Source of the DNA: Pseudanabaena galeata CCNP1313
GTDB lineage: Bacteria; Cyanobacteriota; Cyanobacteriia; Pseudanabaenales; Pseudanabaenaceae
Direction of reading: 5' to 3'
Length of the DNA: 64,000 nucleotides
NCBI RefSeq assembly: GCF_029910235.1
Contig: NZ_CP112874.1
Coordinates: 930,001-994,000 of the forward strand
Shown here: positions 58,184 through 64,000 of the stretch, piece after piece
Layout: every line of letters starts with the position of its first letter
Position numbering within the stretch: position 1 is the stretch's first letter
Translations under genes and position numbers: made by a program
The notes under the pieces: model-generated
The model's database searches: none
Told to the model about the DNA's origin: nothing
The model's input: the letters and a program-made list of their open reading frames with translations, nothing else

Positions 58184-60658
58184 GTGGCGATCGCAAACCA
58201 ATATGGCTATTACACCGAAGATAATCGGGAATTTGTGATTACAGATCCGCGCACCCCGCGCCCTTGGTTTAACTATATGTGGAACAGCCAGTATGCAGGA
58301 CTGATTTCCCATACAGGCGGCGGCTTTAGCTTTCTAGAATCACCACGCGATAACCGTATTAGCAGAATGCGCTATAACTGCCTCCCTTGGGATCGTCCTG
58401 GACGCTATGTGATGGTCAAGGATGTAGCCTCGGGGCAATATTGGTCACTGAGTTGGTCACCAACAATTCACCTTAACTATGATTTTTATGAGTGTCGTCA
58501 TGGTCAAGGCTATACTAAAATCACGACTGAGATTAATGGAATTCGTGGGGAAATTACGTACTTCGTTCCCAATGATGTGAATGCGGAAGTTTGGCGCGTG
58601 AAGTTGACTGATGTATCGGGTACGGCGAGGGATTTAGAGATATATTCTTTTGTAGAACTATTGATGGGGAATGCCCTCAACGATCAAATTAATCAACCCA
58701 ATGACAAGCATTTTACGGACATCCATTTTGATTGCGATTTACAGGCTTTGGTCGCTACCCGCCGCTATTGGGTTCTAAATAAAGGAGTATCAGTTAAGCA
58801 GCCCAATATTGATTGGAAGTATCAAGTTTATTTCTCGCAAAGTTTACCAGTTTCTGGTTTTGACAGCAGTCTCGATACTTTTATCGGCAGATGGCGATCG
58901 GAGTCGAATCCCTTAGCAGTGGAAACAGGGGTGATGCAGAATACTGAGATCACGGCTGGCGATCCTGTAGTGGCTTTGCAATCGAAGATTAGCTTAGGGG
59001 CAAATAGTTCGGTTGATTTTGCAGTAACTTTGAAGATTGCAGCGAAAGAGATCCCCCCTACCCCCCTTGCAAAGAGGGGCAAAGAAAATTCTCCCCCCTT
59101 CACAAGGGGGGCTGGGGGGGAGCTAAACCGTGAGACAAAGATAGGGAAGGATGCGGGAGAACTACTAGAGATTGTCGATCGCCAATTTCTGCAACTTAAA
59201 CAAAAATGGGATCAGCATTTATCCTGTGTGCAGGTGCAAACGCCCGATCCCGCCTTTAACGCGATGATTAATGTGTGGAATCAGTATCAGGCGGCTGTCA
59301 CCTTCGATATGGCGCGAAATTCGGGCTACTATCATGGTGGATTGCTGTTTGGGACAGGAATGCGCGATCGCTTTCAGGATATTCTCGGCGTGGTCATGGT
59401 TGATCCTGCAAGAGTGCGCGAAAGATTGATTAAGGCTCTTAACTTCCAATTCAAGGATGGTTCCACGTTACATAATTACTTTGTGCTAACCAATACAGGC
59501 GAACGCACCAATCATTCCGATACACCACTTTGGATTCCCTTTGGCATTGTCGAATATCTCAAGGAAACTGGCGATTTCTCGATTTTAGAAGAAGTTGTTC
59601 CTTACCATGATGATACATCAGGCACAGTCTATGAGCATTTGGTGAGAGCGCTGGACTTTGCGATCGCCAACACAGGCGAAAAAGGAATGCCGCGCATTTT
59701 TACAGGCGATTGGAATGATACGCTCGATCATGTTGGCTCACAGGGCAAGGGCGAAACCACTTGGGGCGCGTTCTTTTTGGGTTATGTATTGAATAAGTCC
59801 TTGCCTGTTTGCGAACATCAAGGCGATTCGCAATCATTAGCAAAATTCCAAAAGTTCTATGAGCATCTGCGTCAAGTTACTAACGATATCTGTTGGGATG
59901 GTGAATGGTATTTACGCGCTTTCCGTGACAATGGCGAGCCGATTGGCGTATCTAGCGCTAGTCAGGGCAAAATCTTTTTGAACGCGCAGTCATGGGCAGT
60001 AATTTCTGAACTTGCACCGAAGGATCGCGCCGATCGCTGTATGGCAAGCAGCCGTGAGTATCTGACAACTCCTTTTGGCATGAAAATTGTTGATCCATCT
60101 TTTACGGAAATCGATGATACGGTCGGCTTAATCAGTCGTTGCGTTCCAGGGAAGAAAGAAAACGGTGCAGTGTTTAACCATGCCTCGTCTTGGTTTGTAC
60201 TTGCCTCGCTGCTCAATGGTGATACCGAATTTGCATGGGAAATCTATCGCCGCATGATGCCGATTAATTCCTCACAGGCGACCGATGCAAAATGCGATCG
60301 CTTTGAAACGGAACCCTATGTTTATCCAGAATATGTGACTAGCCCCGATCATGAAACCCAAGGACAGGCAAGCCACTCATGGCTGACGGGTACAGCAGTA
60401 TGGATGTTACGCATTGGCATTGATTACATTTTAGGTTTTCAACCCACTTTTGAGGGCATGATTATCGATCCCAAGATTCCTGCGGAGTGGTCAGGCTTCA
60501 CGGCTCAGCGCCAATTTCGCGGCAAGGTTCTCTCGCTGACGGTAACCAATCATAGCGATGTCAAACAAATGCTAGTCAATGGTGAGGTGGTTACAGGGAA
60601 ATTGATCGATTTGGCAAAATATGTAGGTGATGAAATCGCGATCGCAGTTCATCTCTAG
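58184..60658 (+). CDS. GH94-type glycoside phosphorylase (cellobiose/chitobiose phosphorylase-like)
   Basis: An 824-residue GH94-like enzyme. The N-terminal beta-sandwich (QYAGLISHTGGGFSFLESPR, DRPGRYVMVKDVASGQYWSL) leads to a helical barrel containing YYHGGLLFGTGMRDRFQDIL, GDWNDTLDHVGSQGKGETTW (catalytic Asp of GDWND) and KKENGAVFNHASSWFVLASL (phosphate-site His region). It would cleave a beta-linked disaccharide with phosphate. The start is GTG at 58184 with an AAAAGGAAGA ribosome-binding site upstream. A repeat inserted in frame at 59051-59122 adds about 25 residues (IPPTPLAKRGKENSPPFTRG) that family members would not have, at a solvent-exposed linker. Substrate not determined. Confidence 0.88.
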   Translation: MAIANQYGYYTEDNREFVITDPRTPRPWFNYMWNSQYAGLISHTGGGFSFLESPRDNRISRMRYNCLPWDRPGRYVMVKDVASGQYWSLSWSPTIHLNYDFYECRHGQGYTKITTEINGIRGEITYFVPNDVNAEVWRVKLTDVSGTARDLEIYSFVELLMGNALNDQINQPNDKHFTDIHFDCDLQALVATRRYWVLNKGVSVKQPNIDWKYQVYFSQSLPVSGFDSSLDTFIGRWRSESNPLAVETGVMQNTEITAGDPVVALQSKISLGANSSVDFAVTLKIAAKEIPPTPLAKRGKENSPPFTRGAGGELNRETKIGKDAGELLEIVDRQFLQLKQKWDQHLSCVQVQTPDPAFNAMINVWNQYQAAVTFDMARNSGYYHGGLLFGTGMRDRFQDILGVVMVDPARVRERLIKALNFQFKDGSTLHNYFVLTNTGERTNHSDTPLWIPFGIVEYLKETGDFSILEEVVPYHDDTSGTVYEHLVRALDFAIANTGEKGMPRIFTGDWNDTLDHVGSQGKGETTWGAFFLGYVLNKSLPVCEHQGDSQSLAKFQKFYEHLRQVTNDICWDGEWYLRAFRDNGEPIGVSSASQGKIFLNAQSWAVISELAPKDRADRCMASSREYLTTPFGMKIVDPSFTEIDDTVGLISRCVPGKKENGAVFNHASSWFVLASLLNGDTEFAWEIYRRMMPINSSQATDAKCDRFETEPYVYPEYVTSPDHETQGQASHSWLTGTAVWMLRIGIDYILGFQPTFEGMIIDPKIPAEWSGFTAQRQFRGKVLSLTVTNHSDVKQMLVNGEVVTGKLIDLAKYVGDEIAIAVHL
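59051..59122. repeat. Palindromic repeat inserted in frame within the GH94 gene
   Basis: ATCCCCCCTACCCCCCTTGC and the opposite arm ACAAGGGGGGCTGGGGGGGA form a long C/G-rich inverted repeat typical of intergenic cyanobacterial repeats. Here it is inside a reading frame, without a stop, and its length keeps the frame open. Confidence 0.85.
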
Positions 60659-60705
60659 AAAACCATTGTCAGCAACTATCTAGATCCCCCCTCCCCTCTT
60701 ATACT

Positions 60706-60818
60706 AACGTTAGTTCGCCGAAAGCGAAAAATGGTAAGAATCGCTAAGCGATTCTTACCATTTTTCGCCATTTGCGTCGTGCGAAGCACGACGCAAATGG
60801 CTATATCGAACTCGCGTT
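60706..60818. repeat. Family B two-hairpin repeat, copy 5
   Basis: AACGTTAGTTCGCCGAAAGC to TATCGAACTCGCGTTA, with ATGGTAAGAATCGCTAAGCG and TTTGCGTCGTGC GAA GCACGACGCAAA hairpins. Confidence 0.9.
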
Positions 60819-60825
60819 ATACTAA

Positions 60826-60920
60826 TTCACGAAAGTGTGACAACACTTTTGTGAGTTAAAAACCAAACCCAGTCAGGATTTTCAAAACACAAAATGGCTA
60901 AGCCATTTTGTGTTTTGGCA
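60826..60920. repeat. Family E repeat, complete copy
   Basis: TTCACGAAAGTGTGACAACA hairpin, then AAACCAAACCCAGTCAGGAT, then a hairpin with arms AAAACACAAAATGGCTAAGC. It is the better preserved counterpart of 6488-6610. Confidence 0.8.
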
Positions 60921-60928
60921 TAATTGCT

Positions 60929-61044
60929 ATAGCAATGTAAGTTTTGCTTAGGACATAAAACCAAAAAGATGAGTGGCGGCGCTTCGCGCCGCCACTCATC
61001 TTTTTGGTTTTGATTTTTCCTATCTATCTCTTGCGTTGCTATAG
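60929..61044. repeat. Family C palindromic repeat, complete copy
   Basis: TATAGCAATGTAAGTTTTGC to TCTCTTGCGTTGCTATA with a perfect central hairpin (AAAACCAAAAAGATGAGTGG arms, GGCGCTTCGCGCC centre). Confidence 0.9.
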
Positions 61045-61132
61045 AAGGAAATTAGACGTAAAGCACCTCGCCTCCTTTTTTGATTTGGCGATGAAGATCG
61101 ATATAATATTCAAAAATATATTGAATTAATCC

Positions 61133-61978
61133 ATGTCGATCGCATTTAGTAAATATCACGGCCTAGGTAACGATTTTATCCTGATCGATAACCGTCACAG
61201 TGCTGAACTAATTCTCACCCCTGAGCAGGCTATCAAATGGTGCGATCGCAATTTTGGTGTTGGCGCAGACGGAGTAATTTTTCTGCTGACTGAGAGTAAT
61301 GGAGAACATCGGATGCGGATTTTTAACTCCGATGGCTCCGAGCCAGAGATGTGCGGCAATGGAATTCGTTGCCTAGCTAAATTTATGCAGGACTTGAATA
61401 TCCCAACTACTGACAACAAATATAAGATTCAAACTGGCGCAGGTTTGATTGTGCCACAAATGGATGTGGATGGACAGGTAACTGTTGATATGGGCAAACC
61501 ATTTTTGACCGCCAACGAGATTCCTACAACTTTGGGTGAAAGCGATCGCAAGGTTGTCAATGTGCCACTTGAAGTTGGAGACAAGACTTGGAATGTCACG
61601 ACAGTAAGCATGGGTAATCCGCACTGTATGACCTTTGTTGATGATGTCGATACAATTGCTTTGGCGGAAATTGGTGTTCTCTTTGAACATCATGCTGTAT
61701 TCCCTAAACGCACAAATACCGAGTTTGTGGAAGTCGTTAATCGCAGCTATGTGAAAATGCGTGTATGGGAACGGGGCGCAGGAGCAACCTTAGCTTGTGG
61801 GACGGGTGCTTGTGCGACGGTTGTAGCTGGTGTTTTAAATGATCTGTGCGATCGCATCTGTACGGTAAATCTCCCTGGGGGCGATCTCAAAATCCATTGG
61901 TCAGCCGAAAGCGATCACATTCTGATGACTGGTCCCGCAACTTTAGTATTTACTGGTTTAGCAGAGAACGAATTGTAA
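61133..61978 (+). CDS. dapF: Diaminopimelate epimerase
   Basis: A 281-residue PLP-independent epimerase converting LL- to meso-diaminopimelate for lysine and peptidoglycan. The two catalytic cysteines lie in [16 protein letters not shown] and [16 protein letters not shown]-terminal [20 protein letters not shown] is diagnostic. Length is standard. It stands alone between two repeat blocks. About 155 bases after the stop a degraded hairpin family begins (62034). Confidence 0.95.
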   Translation: MSIAFSKYHGLGNDFILIDNRHSAELILTPEQAIKWCDRNFGVGADGVIFLLTESNGEHRMRIFNSDGSEPEMCGNGIRCLAKFMQDLNIPTTDNKYKIQTGAGLIVPQMDVDGQVTVDMGKPFLTANEIPTTLGESDRKVVNVPLEVGDKTWNVTTVSMGNPHCMTFVDDVDTIALAEIGVLFEHHAVFPKRTNTEFVEVVNRSYVKMRVWERGAGATLACGTGACATVVAGVLNDLCDRICTVNLPGGDLKIHWSAESDHILMTGPATLVFTGLAENEL

Positions 61979-62033
61979 ATAAGCTATGGCTATTGCGGCG
62001 TTTTGCGTCACAATAGCGCTAAAAAGGAAGGTT

Positions 62034-62623
<590 letters not shown>

Positions 62624-62681
62624 ACCATACAGATGAGAAGCAGCATCACTTATCTGCTATACCAAAGAACAAAATGCCTTA

Positions 62682-62796
62682 GCAATGTGAGTTGATATAG
62701 CCATTTGCGTCGTGCGAAACACAACGCAAATGGCGGAAAATGGCTAGAATCGCTTAGCGATTCTAGCCATTTTCCGCTCTCGTCGCACAGACGTTA
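62682..62796. repeat. Family B two-hairpin repeat, copy 6, compensatory variant
   Basis: Same layout but the second stem reads ATGGCTAGAATCGC / GCGATTCTAGCCAT instead of ATGGTAAGAATCGC / GCGATTCTTACCAT, so both arms changed together. The end CGTCGCACAGACGTTA is also altered. Confidence 0.9.
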
Positions 62797-62800
62797 ATCT

Positions 62801-62914
62801 AACGTGAGTTCGATATAGCCATTTGCGGCGTGCTTCGCACGACGCAAATGGCGAAAAATGGTAAGAATCGCTTAGCGATTCTTACCATTTTTCGCTGTCG
62901 TCGAACTGACGTTA
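62801..62914. repeat. Family B two-hairpin repeat, copy 7
   Basis: AACGTGAGTTCGATATAGCC to CGTCGAACTGACGTT, directly after copy 6. The first hairpin has GCGTGCTTCGCACGACGC, a one-base imbalance between arms. Confidence 0.92.
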
Positions 62915-62994
62915 ATCTAGACGCATTCTTGGTTACTGAAAATAAGCGATCGCCCTGCGGCAGGCTAGGGCGAACACCTACTAAGTCACCACCT

Positions 62995-63049
62995 AAAACC
63001 TAGAAACCTTTCCTGCCCGCGTATCGGGCGGGAAAGGTTTCTAGGTTTT
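62995..63049. repeat. Near-perfect hairpin downstream of csbD-like gene
   Basis: AAAACCTAGAAACCTTTCC on both sides with a GCCCGCGTATCGGGC centre. It ends 23 bases beyond the CsbD gene stop and might act at its 3' end. Confidence 0.8.
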
Positions 63050-63071
63050 TAGATTACTTATGTCTAGTTAC

Positions 63072-63254
63072 TTAGTCGATAACTTTTTTGACTTCATCTT
63101 TGACATCTTCAGCGGTGTGGCGTAATTTTGCTTCAGCTTGTTTTGCCTGACCTTCCGATTGGTTTTTAGTGTCACCCGTCAGATCTCCCACGGTTTCTTG
63201 CACTTTGCCTTCAACATTTTTAGCAGTTGCCTTAGCTCTATTTTCTAAACTCAT
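63072..63254 (-). CDS. CsbD-family stress protein
   Basis: A 60-residue hydrophilic protein, MSLENRAKATAKNVEGKVQE then TVGDLTGDTKNQSEGQAKQA and EAKLRHTAEDVKDEVKKVID. The repeated Ala/Lys/Glu helical pattern and GKVQETVGDLTGD match CsbD, a general stress-induced family of unknown biochemical role. A ribosome-binding site AAGGAG lies 6-7 bases upstream of the ATG at 63254. It is monocistronic. Confidence 0.92.
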   Translation of the reverse strand: MSLENRAKATAKNVEGKVQETVGDLTGDTKNQSEGQAKQAEAKLRHTAEDVKDEVKKVID

Positions 63255-63600
63255 AATGGACTCCTTCTATAATTTGAGAATTATTTATTGATGTTACGTC
63301 GAGATTCCACTTCCTATATCCTCTTCCATCGAGAGAAGAGAAGCAAACCCATATTATTCTCTTGTGCATCTATTCAGAAACAGAGATGCTAGGGGTTTGG
63401 GCTTAGAATGGTTGAAATTTCTACATAACAAGATGTGTCTATAAGAGTCGAATTAACAACCCTTACTTCTAGAATTACTATGACAGACCAATATTTGATT
63501 TCTTGAATGAATTGATTAAGTTGATTGAATAAGATACAAATCGCAATTAAAATCACAACACTTTAACCTAATCCTCAATAGAAAATAACGACGATTCGCT
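63255..63600. other. Gene-free region upstream of the CsbD gene
   Basis: No open frame or RNA gene was recognised. The region must hold the promoter for the CsbD gene on the minus strand; I could not pick a confident -10/-35 pair. Confidence 0.5.
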
Positions 63601-63617
63601 CTGCCATAATTTTTTGG

Positions 63618-63654
63618 AGTGAGTTGATATCGCCATTTGTCGAACTGACGTTAA
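63618..63654. repeat. Hairpin-less family B derivative
   Basis: GTGAGTTGATATCGCCATTT runs straight into GTCGAACTGACGTTAA. It is the left end of a family B repeat joined directly to the right end, with both hairpins precisely missing. Confidence 0.8.
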
Positions 63655-63674
63655 GTTTGAGTTAATTCTAATGT

Positions 63675-63790
63675 TATAGCAACGTAAGTATTGCTTAGGA
63701 CATAAAACCAAAAAGATGAGAGGCGGCGCTTCGCGCCGCCTCTCATCTTTTTGGTTTTGATTTGTCCTAGCTATCTCTTGCGTTACTATA
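63675..63790. repeat. Family C palindromic repeat, complete copy
   Basis: TATAGCAACGTAAGTATTGC to TCTCTTGCGTTACTATA with a central perfect hairpin (AAAACCAAAAAGATGAGAGG arms). The stem has AGAGGCGG where other copies have AGTGGCGG, matched on both arms. Confidence 0.9.
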
Positions 63791-63837
63791 CGTAGAACAA
63801 AGATCGTCATCATGTTTCCATGTCATCCTAAAAGAGG

Positions 63838-63892
63838 ATTTGGAGACCAAATCCCTACCATATTTGAAAAGTAGGGGCTTGGTCTCCAAGCC
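63838..63892. repeat. Inverted repeat remnant
   Basis: GGAGACCAAATCCCTAC against GTAGGGGCTTGGTCTCC, an imperfect hairpin with a 13-base loop. Confidence 0.75.
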
Positions 63893-63903
63893 TCAATGAG
63901 CTA

Positions 63904-63997
63904 GCTCCCAGAGAGAGTTTGCGGTGCGAACCATCTCTAGGAGCCAAAACAGTAAAAACCTCGCTTTGCGAGGCTTTTACTGTTTTGATTTTTAAAA
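63904..63997. repeat. Family F repeat, copy 3 (at window edge)
   Basis: AGAGAGAGTTTGCGGTGCGA, then GGAGCCAAAACAGTAAAAAC and CTCGCTTTGCGAG with the opposite arm. The end may lie beyond the window. Confidence 0.75.
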
Positions 63998-64000
63998 TTT

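Overview
The window looks like chromosomal DNA from a filamentous or Pseudanabaena-like cyanobacterium. The octamer GCGATCGC (HIP1) occurs throughout, inside and outside genes. A phycoerythrin rod-linker and bilin-lyase operon (cpeC-cpeD-linker-cpeS-cpeT-cpeR) is present, together with an SLH/OprB-type porin, a CRR7 (NDH-1 assembly) protein and several class III cyclases. Gene density is moderate because many intergenic gaps are filled by long, nearly perfect palindromic repeats.

Layout. 1-3.5 kb: the end of an IS5-type element that truncates an O-antigen-ligase-like gene, then a SagB/ThcOx oxidoreductase. 3.8-13.2 kb: housekeeping genes (rpmF, argB, scpB, crr7, argD) with a bacteriohemerythrin, a GT4 glycosyltransferase, a small secreted papain-like protein and an FHA-GAF cyclase. 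13.4-21.3 kb: a purine-catabolism locus with porin, hiuH, an AtzF-C-like protein, a cyanuric acid/barbiturate-type ring-opening amidohydrolase, puuE, uraD and hpxO, then apt. Three 15-bp sites of consensus TGTATACAGTATNCA lie in front of the porin, hiuH and hpxO, which suggests one regulon carrying urate to 5-hydroxyisourate, OHCU, allantoin and allantoate. 21.5-24.8 kb: two proteins sharing a GANIGVIGD motif, one with nine TPR repeats and flanked by two MITE-like elements, then a chimeric scar holding a second copy of the apt 3' end. 24.9-31.5 kb: three tandem adenylate cyclase paralogues, the last with its sensor deleted. 31.7-33.9 kb: S4 RNA-binding protein and prfC. 34-38.8 kb: a decaying accessory island with a pentapeptide-repeat gene split by an intact IS30-type element (3-bp TTA duplication; removing it restores the frame exactly), a DUF6887-like partner, an IS982 remnant and a solo IS982 end. 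39-48 kb: secreted Asp-rich protein, GHL10-like hydrolase, TPR protein, FAD oxidoreductase, FHA protein. 45.7-49.4 kb: tig-clpP-clpX. 49.4-54.3 kb: the cpe operon on the minus strand. 54.9-63.3 kb: birA, M23 peptidase, an OmpR-type regulator, a GH94-like phosphorylase with an in-frame repeat insertion, dapF, a HIT protein and CsbD.

The most unusual signal is the repeats themselves. At least six architectural families recur (called A to G here for convenience). Their flanks are conserved but their stems differ in sequence from copy to copy, and both arms change together. Family A has three arms, the middle one able to pair with either neighbour, so it forms two mutually exclusive hairpins. Family B has short terminal inverted repeats, occurs about nine times, exists once with no hairpins at all, and brackets the IS982 remnant. 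These elements supply stop codons, terminator-like hairpins and probably mRNA 3' ends to adjacent genes. No tRNA, rRNA or CRISPR array was recognised.
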